From: Hwanghaeella sp965227365
Lineage (GTDB): Bacteria > Pseudomonadota > Alphaproteobacteria > UBA8366 > Aestuariispiraceae
Reading direction: 5' to 3'
Length of the DNA stretch: 64,000 bases
Assembly (NCBI RefSeq): GCF_965227365.1
Contig: NZ_OZ245754.1
Coordinates: forward strand, 1-64,000
Under the pieces are notes generated by a model. That model worked only from the letters and a program-made list of their open reading frames with translations. It had not been told where the DNA came from and did no database searches. Positions within the stretch are counted from its first letter, which is position 1, and each line of letters begins with the position of its first letter. The translations under genes were made by a program, and so were the position numbers. Positions 8,019 through 16,274 of the stretch are shown here, piece by piece.

Positions 8019-9032
8019 ATGAAGAAAGTATTGGCGGGCCTGGCCATCGCGGCGGGTCTCTTTGCAAGTACCGGTGTTGCTTCTGCGCAGACGACGTTGC
8101 GGGTCGCCAATTGGCTGCCGCCAAGTCATCCGCTGGTGTCCGACATCATACAGCCGTGGATCGAGGACGTGAACAAGGCGACGGAAGGCCGCGTCGTGCT
8201 GGAATTGCTGAAGGCGCCTTTGGGGCCGCCGCCGGCGCATTTCGACTTCGCCGTGAACGGCGTGGCCGACATCGCCTATGGCGTTCACAATTATACGCCC
8301 GGCCGTTTCGTGGCCACGTCGATCGCGGAACTGCCCTTCCTGTCGAATACGTCGGAAGCGCTTTCGGTCGCCTACTGGCGGGTGCATGAGAAATATCTGG
8401 CCGGTGCGAACGAGCATAAGGGCACGCATGTTCTCTCGGTCTTCACGCACGGACCGGGGCAATTGTGGACGAAGGGCAGGGACCTGACCTCGCTGGACGG
8501 CATCGCGGGATCGAAGATCCGCATCGGTGGCGGGATCGCACAGGACGTGGCGATGGCACTCGATCTGGTGCCGGTCCAGGCGCCGGTGACGAAGGCTTAT
8601 GAGCTTCTTTCCGGCGGGGTCGCGGACGGCATCCAGTTCCCGGCCGAATCCGTTGCCTTCTTCAACATCCAGAACGTGGTGGATACCGGCTTGGTCGTGG
8701 ACGGCGGTCTCTACAACGTCTCCTTCTTCGTGGTCATGAACGGGGCCAAGTGGGATGCGCTGAGTGACGCGGACAAGACGGCGATCATGAGTGTATCCGG
8801 CGAATCCCTCGCCCTGCGAGCGGGCAAGGCATGGGACGCGGCCGATCAGCGCGGTTATGACGCCATGAAGGAAAAGGGTATCACTTTGGTGCGTCCGGAA
8901 GGCGCGGCCGCCGACGCGATCAAGGCCAAGCTGGCCGGTGTCGAGGCCGAGGCGCTGAAGCGCATTTCCGAGAAAGGCGTCGACGCGGCGGCTGCGCTGA
9001 CGGCGTTGAAGGCCGGTGTCGCTGGTGAGTAA
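8019..9032 (+). CDS. dctP: TRAP transporter substrate-binding protein, DctP family
   Basis: A 337-residue periplasmic binding protein. The N-terminus (MKKVLAGLAIAAGLFASTGV) is a signal peptide with likely cleavage after ASAQ. The mature part follows the DctP/SBP_bac_7 pattern, including LPFL near the first lobe and the IQFPAESVAFFNIQ region. It captures an organic acid and delivers it to the DctQM permease encoded next. It lies 15 bases after the CoA ligase with a GAGGAG site upstream. Operon position suggests it imports the substrate that the NicX/CoA-ligase enzymes degrade. Ligand identity is inference. Confidence 0.92.
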   Translation: MKKVLAGLAIAAGLFASTGVASAQTTLRVANWLPPSHPLVSDIIQPWIEDVNKATEGRVVLELLKAPLGPPPAHFDFAVNGVADIAYGVHNYTPGRFVATSIAELPFLSNTSEALSVAYWRVHEKYLAGANEHKGTHVLSVFTHGPGQLWTKGRDLTSLDGIAGSKIRIGGGIAQDVAMALDLVPVQAPVTKAYELLSGGVADGIQFPAESVAFFNIQNVVDTGLVVDGGLYNVSFFVVMNGAKWDALSDADKTAIMSVSGESLALRAGKAWDAADQRGYDAMKEKGITLVRPEGAAADAIKAKLAGVEAEALKRISEKGVDAAAALTALKAGVAGE

Positions 9033-9065
9033 CGGCGGGAACTCGGGTCGGGGCGCGTTGACATC

Positions 9066-9647
9066 ATGACGGATTCCCGGCCCGAACCCGAACAGGCAAC
9101 GAAGACGGCGGAGGATGCCGGGCCGGTGGTCCGGATCCTTCGGCGCGTCCTGGGCGGTATCGCGGCCCTGCTGGTTTTCGGCATGATGGTGGTCACGGTG
9201 ATTGACGTTGCCGGCCGATATCTCTTCTCAGCGCCCTTGCCGGGGGCGTTCGAGGTGACGGAAATCGCCCTCGCCGTGGTGATCTTTCTGGGGCTGCCAC
9301 TGGTCTGCTTCGAAGACGGTCATATCTCCGTATCGCTGATCACGGAACGCTTGCGCGGCATGGCGCGTCGCCTGCAATCCGCCGGCGCGGCCCTGATCGG
9401 CGGCGTCACCCTGGCCCTTGTCGCCTGGCGTATCTACGAGCATGGCGCACAGCTTGCGAGCTATGGGGACGTCACCATTTTCCTGCGCCTGCCGAAGGGG
9501 CCGATCGCTTATCTGCTTTCCGCCCTGACCGCCGTGTCGGCGGTCTATCTCATTCTTCGCGGCATACGGCTTCTGATCTCCAGAAGACCACCGCTTTTCC
9601 CGGTCGGCGGCGGCAGCGCCCCAGTCGACCGTTCCCGTGACCTCTAG
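9066..9647 (+). CDS. dctQ: TRAP transporter small permease subunit, DctQ family
   Basis: A 193-residue inner-membrane protein with four predicted membrane helices (about 30-55, 65-85, 108-130 and 148-168). The first and second helices carry the family pattern VIDVAGRYLF followed by PLPGAFEVTEIAL. It forms the 4-TM half of the TRAP permease with the DctM protein that follows. The first 25 residues are polar and cytoplasmic. It lies in the same operon, 33 bases behind DctP and 18 bases before DctM. Confidence 0.9.
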   Translation: MTDSRPEPEQATKTAEDAGPVVRILRRVLGGIAALLVFGMMVVTVIDVAGRYLFSAPLPGAFEVTEIALAVVIFLGLPLVCFEDGHISVSLITERLRGMARRLQSAGAALIGGVTLALVAWRIYEHGAQLASYGDVTIFLRLPKGPIAYLLSALTAVSAVYLILRGIRLLISRRPPLFPVGGGSAPVDRSRDL

Positions 9648-9665
9648 GCGGCGATCGGACCGACG

Positions 9666-10958
9666 ATGCTTGATTGGATTTTGGGAGTCGCCTGCACGCT
9701 TGGTCTGATTGCGCTCGGCGTTCCGATCACCTTTGCGATGACCATCGTCGGTTTTCTGGGCGTCGTCGCCATCATCGGCACGGTGCCCGCCATGTCGATG
9801 CTGGGGCAGGTCTTCTTCGACAACGGTATGAGTTACACGCTGTCGGTGATGCCGCTCTTCGTGTTGATGGGCAATTTCGTCGTGCGCGCCGGCCTGGCGG
9901 ACGAACTCTATGCGGCCTCCAATGCCTGGCTGAGGCATTATCGCGGCGGGTTGCCGATGGCGACGGTCGTCGCCTGCGGCGGGTTTTCGTCGGTTTGCGG
10001 TTCCTCGCTCGCCACATCGGCGACCATGGCCCGGGTCTCCATGCCATCGATGCGGCGCTATGGCTATGCGGACAGTCTTGCCGCCGGGTCGATCGCCGCG
10101 GGCGGAACACTCGGCATCCTGATCCCACCCAGCGTCATCCTGGTGCTGTACGGGATCGTGGCGCAGCAGGATATCGGCAAACTGTTTCTGGCCGGTGTCG
10201 TTCCGGGCCTCGTCGGCATCCTGGGTTACATGATCGCGGTGCGGATCTCGCTCGCCTTCATGCGCGATACGTCGGAACGGCTGGAGCCTATGCCGCTCGC
10301 CGACCGCCTGCGCGCGCTGAAAGGCGTGATCGGCGTGCTGGGGCTCTTCGCTGCCGTGATGGGCGGGATTTATCTGGGCGTTTTCACCGCCACGGAAGCG
10401 GCCGGCGTCGGTGCCGGGGGTGCCTTTCTTCTGGTCCTGGCGCGCGGGCGGTTAACCTTTCCCATACTAGTGGAAATGCTGGTCGATACGGTCAAGATGA
10501 CGACGATGATGTTCTTCATCCTGTTCGGCGCGCTGATGTTTTCCAACTTCGTCAATTTGGCGGGGATGCCCGGCGACCTGCAGAGCCTGATCGAGGCCGT
10601 CGGTGCGGAACCGGTTGCCGTCCTGCTGGTGATCTTCCTGATCTATCTGGTTCTCGGCGCGGTGCTGGAAAGCCTGTCCATGATGCTGCTGACCGTGCCG
10701 GTCTTCTATCCCATTGTGGCGGCTCTGGGCGTCGACTTGGTCTGGTTCGGTATTTTCGTGGTCGTGGCGATCGAAATCAGCCTGATCACCCCGCCGGTGG
10801 GACTGAATGTATTCGTGCTGAAGGCGGTCGTACGCGATATCGGCACAGGGGTCATCTTCCGCGGCGTATTGCCTTTCGTGGCCATGGATATCGTCCGGAT
10901 CATCCTGTTGATCCTGGTGCCGGGGCTGGCGCTGTGGCTGCCGTCGACGATGGGTTGA
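9666..10958 (+). CDS. dctM: TRAP transporter large permease subunit, DctM family
   Basis: A 430-residue polytopic membrane protein with the expected dozen or so hydrophobic segments and DctM signatures: MPLFVLMGNFV, GSLATS-type segment in CGSSLATSATMA, GTLGILIPPSVILV and ITPPVGLNVFVL. It forms the elevator-type transport domain, driving sodium-coupled uptake with DctPQ. It follows DctQ by 18 bases in the same operon. No truncation or frameshift is apparent. Confidence 0.93.
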   Translation: MLDWILGVACTLGLIALGVPITFAMTIVGFLGVVAIIGTVPAMSMLGQVFFDNGMSYTLSVMPLFVLMGNFVVRAGLADELYAASNAWLRHYRGGLPMATVVACGGFSSVCGSSLATSATMARVSMPSMRRYGYADSLAAGSIAAGGTLGILIPPSVILVLYGIVAQQDIGKLFLAGVVPGLVGILGYMIAVRISLAFMRDTSERLEPMPLADRLRALKGVIGVLGLFAAVMGGIYLGVFTATEAAGVGAGGAFLLVLARGRLTFPILVEMLVDTVKMTTMMFFILFGALMFSNFVNLAGMPGDLQSLIEAVGAEPVAVLLVIFLIYLVLGAVLESLSMMLLTVPVFYPIVAALGVDLVWFGIFVVVAIEISLITPPVGLNVFVLKAVVRDIGTGVIFRGVLPFVAMDIVRIILLILVPGLALWLPSTMG

Positions 10959-10987
10959 ACGAATTCCAACTTGAAGGGGTACGGAGC

Positions 10988-12076
10988 GTGGAAATAGCGG
11001 TTCTTGGGGGCGGTAACGGGTCGCATGCGGCGGCCGTCGATTTGACGGAGGCGGGGCATAATGTCCGGTTCTGGCGGCGTGATGCCGGCGCGATCGACGC
11101 CCTCAACGCGGCGGGCAACACGCTGGTTCTGAAGGATTTCAAAGGCGAGCGCCCAGTGACACTCGCCATGGCCACCAGCGATATCGGTGAGGCCCTGGCC
11201 GGCGCGGCGCTCATCGTTTGCCCGGCCCCGGCACCGGCACAAGCCGATATCGCGCGGGCTATGGTGCCGCATCTGAAAAACGGTCAGGTCGTCTTTCTGC
11301 CGCCCGGGTCCTTCGGCTCCTACCTGATGGCGAAAATCCTGCGCGATGCCGGCTCGACCGCGGATGTCGCCTTCGCGGAAGCGGGGACCCTGCCCTGGCT
11401 GACGCGCCGGCACGGGGACAGCACGATCGCAATCACCACGCGGGCCACGCGCCTGCCGACGGGTGTTTTCCCGTTGCGCCTCAAGGACCATGCGCTTGCC
11501 GTCATCCGCGCGGCCTTCCCGTCGGCGGAAGATGCCGGAGACGGGCTGTCGGGTGCGTTGATGAATGCGGGGCCGATCATACACCCGCCGCTGATCACGA
11601 TGAATGCGGGTCCGATCGAACATTTCGACCATTGGGACATTCACAACGAGGGAACCCAGCCGGCGATCCGCCGCACCACGGACCGGTTGGATGCGGAACG
11701 CATCGCCGTGCGCGAGGCACTGGGATACGGCGCGCCGCATTTCCCATTGGCAGACCATTATTCGCCCGACGGCGATGAATGGATGTACGGCAACATGGCC
11801 CATGACCGGCTGGTCGATTCCGGCGACTGGCGCGAACATCTGGTCCTGACCGAGCACCGCTACATGCGGGAAGACGTGGCCGTGGGCCTCGCGTTTCTGG
11901 TGTCGGTGGCCGATTGGGCCGGCGTGCCCGCGCCGACGGCGACCGGTTTGCTCGCAATCGGATCGGCGATCTGTTCGGACGATTTCCGGAAATCCGGCAG
12001 GACCTTGGAATCGGCGGGCCTCGCGGGTCTGTCCAGGGAAGAAATGCGAAACCTGATGCAAGAGGGGCTGTCATGA
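10988..12076 (+). CDS. NAD/NADP octopine/nopaline dehydrogenase-family protein
   Basis: A 362-residue two-domain dehydrogenase. It has an N-terminal Rossmann domain with GGGNGSHAAA (residues 7-16) and a C-terminal opine-dehydrogenase domain containing the MNAGPIIHPP segment, a region that carries the family's catalytic His. Relatives reductively couple an amino acid to a 2-oxo acid, or run the reverse. I start at GTG 10988, behind ACGGAG; the open frame upstream of it is the shadow of DctM. The stop overlaps the next start (ATGA). Substrate unknown. Next to a hydroxyacyl-CoA-dehydrogenase-like gene it more likely oxidises a catabolic intermediate than makes an opine. Confidence 0.82.
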   Translation: MEIAVLGGGNGSHAAAVDLTEAGHNVRFWRRDAGAIDALNAAGNTLVLKDFKGERPVTLAMATSDIGEALAGAALIVCPAPAPAQADIARAMVPHLKNGQVVFLPPGSFGSYLMAKILRDAGSTADVAFAEAGTLPWLTRRHGDSTIAITTRATRLPTGVFPLRLKDHALAVIRAAFPSAEDAGDGLSGALMNAGPIIHPPLITMNAGPIEHFDHWDIHNEGTQPAIRRTTDRLDAERIAVREALGYGAPHFPLADHYSPDGDEWMYGNMAHDRLVDSGDWREHLVLTEHRYMREDVAVGLAFLVSVADWAGVPAPTATGLLAIGSAICSDDFRKSGRTLESAGLAGLSREEMRNLMQEGLS

Positions 12077-13062
12077 CGGATCAGCAGCGCGCGCCGATCG
12101 CCGCGGTCGGCGCGGGACGGATGGGCCGGGGCGTCGCCATCGTCTTCGCCTATGCCGGCCACCCCGTCCGTCTGATCGATGTGAAGAATCGCCCCGCGGA
12201 GGATTTTGACCGACTCGCGCGTGAAGCCGAGGTGGAGATTCACGGTACGCTTCGGATGCTGGTCGATCTGGGCCTGGCGCCGGAAGGATCTGTCGAGACA
12301 ATTGCCGCACGGATCAGCGTCGCCGGCCGAGAGGAAGCGGCTGCGGCGCTGAGCGATGCCGCCGTGATCTTCGAAGGCGTGCCTGAAACGCTGGAGGCGA
12401 AGCGCGAAGCCTTCGACATTGTCAGCGCGGCCGCGCCGGCGGATGCGATCGTCGCTTCCACGACGTCGACCATACTGGCGGATGAATTGCAGGCGATGGT
12501 TTCGCCACCCGAACGCTTCCTGAACGCTCATTGGCTGAACCCGGCCTATCTCGTTCCCCTTGTCGAGCTGTCGCCCGGCGCCGCCACCGATCCCGCGGTG
12601 GTGGATCGGCTTAAGGCGCTGTTGGAGGGGATCGGCAAGGTCCCGGTCGTCTGCAAGGCCAGTCCGGGCTATATCGTCCCGCGCATCCAGGCGCTGGCGA
12701 TGAACGAGGCGGCGCGACTGGTCGAGGAAGGCGTGGCGACGCCGGAGGATATCGATAAGGCGACGAAATACGGGTTCGGTTTTCGGTTCGCGGTGCTCGG
12801 CCTGCTGGAATTCATCGATTGGGGCGGCGGCGACATCCTGTTCTATGCCAGCAGGTACATGCGCGACGCCATGCAGGACGAGCGTTTCGCCGCGCCGAAA
12901 ATCGTCGAGGACAACATGGCGGCCGGCCGCGTCGGACTCAGCGCAAAGGCGGGGTTCCTGGACTATTCCGATATGGATATCGACGCCTACAGGAAAGGCC
13001 GGCTTGCCGGTTTTGTCGACATGTTGACGATGCTTGGTGCGACAAAACCGCCGGTTCTTTGA
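12073..13062 (+). CDS. 3-hydroxyacyl-CoA dehydrogenase-family protein
   Basis: A 329-residue NAD-dependent dehydrogenase. It has the Rossmann motif GAGRMGRG near residue 13, STTST, and the HWLNPAYLVPLVE segment that corresponds to the catalytic His region of the family. Where typical members have an Asn in GFIVNR, this one has Pro (GYIVPR), so the classic Ser/His/Asn constellation is altered. This resembles subgroups that act on hydroxy acids rather than on CoA esters. It is the last gene of the operon starting at nicX and overlaps the opine-dehydrogenase-family gene by four bases. Confidence 0.85.
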   Translation: MTDQQRAPIAAVGAGRMGRGVAIVFAYAGHPVRLIDVKNRPAEDFDRLAREAEVEIHGTLRMLVDLGLAPEGSVETIAARISVAGREEAAAALSDAAVIFEGVPETLEAKREAFDIVSAAAPADAIVASTTSTILADELQAMVSPPERFLNAHWLNPAYLVPLVELSPGAATDPAVVDRLKALLEGIGKVPVVCKASPGYIVPRIQALAMNEAARLVEEGVATPEDIDKATKYGFGFRFAVLGLLEFIDWGGGDILFYASRYMRDAMQDERFAAPKIVEDNMAAGRVGLSAKAGFLDYSDMDIDAYRKGRLAGFVDMLTMLGATKPPVL

Positions 13063-13198
13063 TCCACGCGGCATATCCGGTACTTTTGGCGCTTGTTGCG
13101 CGGCCACTGAGCAAAGAAGATGTGAAGCCCGACGGCATTTAAGTCCCGCCGGGAATGCAATAGGTTGCGCCAACCCAAATCAGTAATCGGAGCTTTCG

Positions 13199-14785
13199 GT
13201 GAGAGACTTTCATTTCCCGGGCCGGTCGGCGGTCCATGCGCAGAACGGCATGGTCGCGACTTCGCATCCGCTGGCGTCCCAGACGGCGCTGCACATTCTG
13301 CGCGACGGCGGCAACGCCATTGATGCCGCGATTGCCGCGGCGGCGGTCTTGGCGGTCGTGGAACCCCAGATGACCGGTATCGGCGGCGACTGTTTCGTCC
13401 TGTTCTGTCCGAAGGGCAGTTCGGAGGTGAAGGCCTATAACGGTTCGGGCCGTTCGCCCAAGGCCGCGACGCTGGCGCATTATCAGGATCAGGGCGCCAC
13501 GAAGATCGAAACGCATTCGGTCGATTCCGTGACCGTGCCCGGTGCGATCGAGGCGTGGTCGCGCGTCCACGGCGATTACGGAACGAAGGATTTCGGCAGC
13601 CTTCTGCAACCGGCCATCGGCTATGCCCGTGACGGGTATCCCGTGCATGGTCGCGTCTATTTCGATTGGCTCGAGGTCGAGAACGTGCTGCGGTCGCGCG
13701 CGCCGATGAAGGACATTTTCCTGCCCGGCGGCGTGCTTCCCAAGGAAGGCGATATCCACCGGCAGGTTGCGCTGTCCAAGACCCTGCAGGTCATTGCGGA
13801 GAAAGGGGCGGCGGGCTTCTACGAAGGGCCTGTGGCCGAAGCGATGGTGGAGACGTTGAGCGGCCTTGGCGGTCTGCACACGCTTGAGGATTTCGCCACC
13901 GCGCGCGGCGATTATGTCACCCCGGCCAGCACGAATTACCGCGGCTACGACATCCATCAGGTGCCGCCGAACAATCAGGGTGTCACGGCGCTGTTGATGC
14001 TCAACATCCTGGAAGGGTTCGGGATCGCGGATCTCGATCCGGTCTCGGCCGCGCGCATGCATCTGGAAATCGAGGCGGGCCGCATCGCCTATAGCATGCG
14101 GGATCAGTATCTGGCGGACCTGGACAGCATGACCGTCACCCTCGACCAGCTTCTGGACAAGGGCTGGGCCGGTGATCTGCGCAAGAAGATCTCGCCCGAC
14201 CGCGCGATGACGGATATTGGCGATCTTGGCCTCAAGACCTCCGACACGGTCTATTTCTCGATCGTCGACAAGGACCTGAACACGGTCAGCTTTATCAATT
14301 CCGTCTACCACTCCTTCGGCTCGATGCATGTCTGCCCGAAGACCGGTGTGGTGTTCCAGAATCGCGGCAGTTCCTTCAACCTGGATCCGGATCATCCGAA
14401 CTGTATCGGGCCGCAGAAACGGCCGATGCATACGATCATGCCCGGGATGATGACCAAGGGCGACAAGGTGGCGATGTCCTTCGGCGTCATGGGCGGCGAT
14501 TATCAGCCCTACGGCCAGTGCCGGGTCGTCAGCAATGTCGTCGATTTCGGTATGGACGTTCAGGCGGCTATCGACATGCCCCGGGTTTTTGCCCGTGGCG
14601 CCCAGGTGGATGTGGAACGCAGCATCCCCGCGTCGGTGCTGCAGGGGTTGAGCAATAGGGGGCACGCGATGAAGCTGGTCGGCACGGCGCTCGGCGGTGC
14701 CCAGGCGGTGTTCATCGATCACGACCGCGGCGTCCTGACCGGCGGATCCGATCCGCGCAAGGACGGTCTGGCGATCGGTTACTAG
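13199..14785 (+). CDS. ggt: Gamma-glutamyltransferase family protein (Ntn hydrolase)
   Basis: A 528-residue gamma-glutamyltransferase-family protein. It has the conserved GNAIDAAIAAA and GIGGDCF segments in the large-subunit part. The self-processing nucleophile is Thr350 in DTVYFSIVDKD, aligned with the TTHYSVVDKD motif of E. coli Ggt. It would cleave itself and transfer or hydrolyse gamma-glutamyl groups. There is no obvious signal peptide, so it may be cytoplasmic, unlike periplasmic Ggt. Translation probably starts at GTG 13199 behind CGGAG. A 136-base gap separates it from the preceding operon, so it likely has its own promoter. Confidence 0.88.
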   Translation: MRDFHFPGRSAVHAQNGMVATSHPLASQTALHILRDGGNAIDAAIAAAAVLAVVEPQMTGIGGDCFVLFCPKGSSEVKAYNGSGRSPKAATLAHYQDQGATKIETHSVDSVTVPGAIEAWSRVHGDYGTKDFGSLLQPAIGYARDGYPVHGRVYFDWLEVENVLRSRAPMKDIFLPGGVLPKEGDIHRQVALSKTLQVIAEKGAAGFYEGPVAEAMVETLSGLGGLHTLEDFATARGDYVTPASTNYRGYDIHQVPPNNQGVTALLMLNILEGFGIADLDPVSAARMHLEIEAGRIAYSMRDQYLADLDSMTVTLDQLLDKGWAGDLRKKISPDRAMTDIGDLGLKTSDTVYFSIVDKDLNTVSFINSVYHSFGSMHVCPKTGVVFQNRGSSFNLDPDHPNCIGPQKRPMHTIMPGMMTKGDKVAMSFGVMGGDYQPYGQCRVVSNVVDFGMDVQAAIDMPRVFARGAQVDVERSIPASVLQGLSNRGHAMKLVGTALGGAQAVFIDHDRGVLTGGSDPRKDGLAIGY

Positions 14786-14798
14786 GACCGCGAAAGGA

Positions 14799-14836
14799 TA
14801 CGGGCCACCGGAACGCATATGCGCCGGTGGCCCGTA
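14799..14836. terminator. Long hairpin between convergent ggt and cysK
   Basis: A perfect 13-bp stem (TACGGGCCACCGG pairing with CCGGTGGCCCGTA) surrounds a 12-base loop that contains the palindrome CGCATATGCG. It fills the 62-base gap between the convergent ggt and cysK stops. There is no T-tract on either side, so it would act as a bidirectional transcript 3'-end stabiliser or weak terminator. Confidence 0.6.
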
Positions 14837-14847
14837 CTCCGTCAGGG

Positions 14848-15930
14848 TCAGCCCATCTGATATCCCGGCGTGGATTTGGAAAGGGCGATTTCCTCATCCG
14901 TCATGCCTTCCTCGATCCCCTCGAAGAGCGGGGAGGAGAGATACCGTTCGCTGGTATCCGGCAGCATGCACAGGATGACCGTGCCGGGTTCGGCTTTCTC
15001 GGCGATCTTCATGGCGATGGCGAAGGTGGACCCGCCGGAAACGCCGGTCATGATGCCTTCCTGCGCCGCCAGTTTGCGTGCCCAGGCGATGCCGTCCGGT
15101 CCGGCGACCGGGATCAGTTCGTCATAGTATTTGTTGTCGAGCGCTTCCTGCAGGACATAGGGGATGAAATCCGGGGTCCAACCCTGGATCGGATGCGGCT
15201 CGAAGGCCGGGTGGCTGTGTGCCGGCGAACGGTCGTCGTTCCGCCCTTGTTCGCTGCCGCTGCCGACCAATTGGGCGTTCGCCGGTTCGGACAGGATGAT
15301 CTTGGTATCCGGGCGTTCCTTGCGCAGGACACGACCGACGCCGGAAACCGTGCCGCCAGTGCCATAGCCGGTGACCCAGTAGTCCAGACGTTTACCGTCG
15401 AAATCGGCCAGGATTTCCCGCGCCGTCGTATTCTCGTGGATCTTGGCGTTGGCGTCGGTCTCGAACTGGCTGGCCAGGAACCAGCCATTGGCTTCCGCCA
15501 GTTCCTTCGCTTTGTTGTACATGCCGAAGCCTTTTTCCGCCTTCGGCGTCAGTACCACTTTGGCGCCCAGGTACCGCATCAACCGGCGGCGTTCGATGGA
15601 AAAGCTTTCCGCCATGGTGATGACCAGGGGATAGCCTTTGGCCGCGCAAACCATCGCAAGACCGATTCCGGTATTGCCGCTGGTGGCTTCCACGACCGTC
15701 ATGCCGGGTTTAAGGGCGCCGCTGCGCTCCGCTTCCTCGATGATGCTGACGGCCAGGCGGTCCTTGACCGAAGCCGCCGGGTTGAAGAATTCCGCCTTCA
15801 CGTAGAGTTCCACGTGATCGGGTGCCAGATTGTTGACCCGGATCGCGGGCGTATTACCGACCGTATCCAGAACGCTTTCGTAAACCTGGCCGCGGCCCGA
15901 TGTGGTCCTTACGGACGTATTGCCTGACAT
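14848..15930 (-). CDS. cysK: Cysteine synthase (O-acetylserine sulfhydrylase family)
   Basis: A 360-residue fold-type II PLP enzyme. The Schiff-base lysine is Lys56 in NPAASVKDRLA, the substrate loop is EATSGNTGIGLA and the phosphate-binding loop GYGTGGTVSG. It makes cysteine from O-acetylserine and sulfide. It is about 35 residues longer than E. coli CysK, mainly because of an insert after residue 225 (GSGSEQGRNDDRSPAHSH) placed before the conserved PHPIQGW. The ATG is preceded by a near-perfect GGAGGTGA. It is transcribed alone, convergent with ggt and divergent from trkH. Cystathionine-beta-synthase-type activity cannot be ruled out. Confidence 0.88.
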   Translation of the reverse strand: MSGNTSVRTTSGRGQVYESVLDTVGNTPAIRVNNLAPDHVELYVKAEFFNPAASVKDRLAVSIIEEAERSGALKPGMTVVEATSGNTGIGLAMVCAAKGYPLVITMAESFSIERRRLMRYLGAKVVLTPKAEKGFGMYNKAKELAEANGWFLASQFETDANAKIHENTTAREILADFDGKRLDYWVTGYGTGGTVSGVGRVLRKERPDTKIILSEPANAQLVGSGSEQGRNDDRSPAHSHPAFEPHPIQGWTPDFIPYVLQEALDNKYYDELIPVAGPDGIAWARKLAAQEGIMTGVSGGSTFAIAMKIAEKAEPGTVILCMLPDTSERYLSSPLFEGIEEGMTDEEIALSKSTPGYQMG

Positions 15931-16274
15931 CTCTCACCTCCAGTTTTTCAACCCCATGGCCGGGGCATTGATTTATGGCCATGAGATAGGTCTTTTTTCC
16001 GGCTTCGCCCAGCCGATTGCGCTTCTCCTAGCACATTACCGCGCCAAAAGCTTTCCGACCTTTGTCGTTTCTGTTCTTCCCAACGGTCACGGTCACGGTC
16101 ACGGTCACGGTCACGGTTACGGCCAGAGCTAGACGGCCGACTTCTTATGGTGCCCGTCGTCTGGATTCTTGTAAGCTTGTGGCGCTGCTTCGGCGGGAGT
16201 ATGGACGGCGTGCGGGAAAGGAGCGCCGAAAGCACCTTATCTTGCTCTGTTCCAAATTTTGGCCAAGCCGTCAG
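15931..16274. other. Divergent intergenic region between cysK and trkH
   Basis: About 344 bases hold both promoters, an imperfect palindromic segment (CATGGCC at 15955-15961 and GGCCATG at 15977-15983), and the hexamer tandem repeat at 16085-16120. The plus-strand frame stays open through it, but it reads as Val-Thr repeats followed by low-complexity sequence and does not resemble a TrkH N-terminus. I see no RNA gene. Confidence 0.55.
16085..16120. repeat. Hexanucleotide tandem repeat (GGTCAC)5 plus one variant unit
   Basis: Five exact GGTCAC units are followed by one GGTTAC unit in the cysK-trkH intergenic region, about 155 bases upstream of the trkH ATG. Hexamer arrays can change copy number by slippage. 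Here that would change promoter spacing rather than a reading frame. Confidence 0.9.

Noticed and set aside
9674..10987. Open frame running through dctM and into the opine-dehydrogenase-family gene, which would give an 800-residue fusion
   Set aside because: The first part is the out-of-frame reading of dctM, and conserved sequence begins only at GTG 10988 behind a ribosome site.
13139..14818. 559-codon minus-strand frame opposite ggt
   Set aside because: Antisense shadow of an intact gamma-glutamyltransferase gene, with no protein motif.
16085..16120. Short CRISPR-like array
   Set aside because: The units are six bases and contiguous, without spacers, so it is a microsatellite.
16062..16274. 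N-terminal extension of TrkH containing Val-Thr repeats
   Set aside because: It is the translation of the hexamer repeat and low-complexity sequence. TrkH proteins start at the MIDFRP position and the remaining length fits the family.
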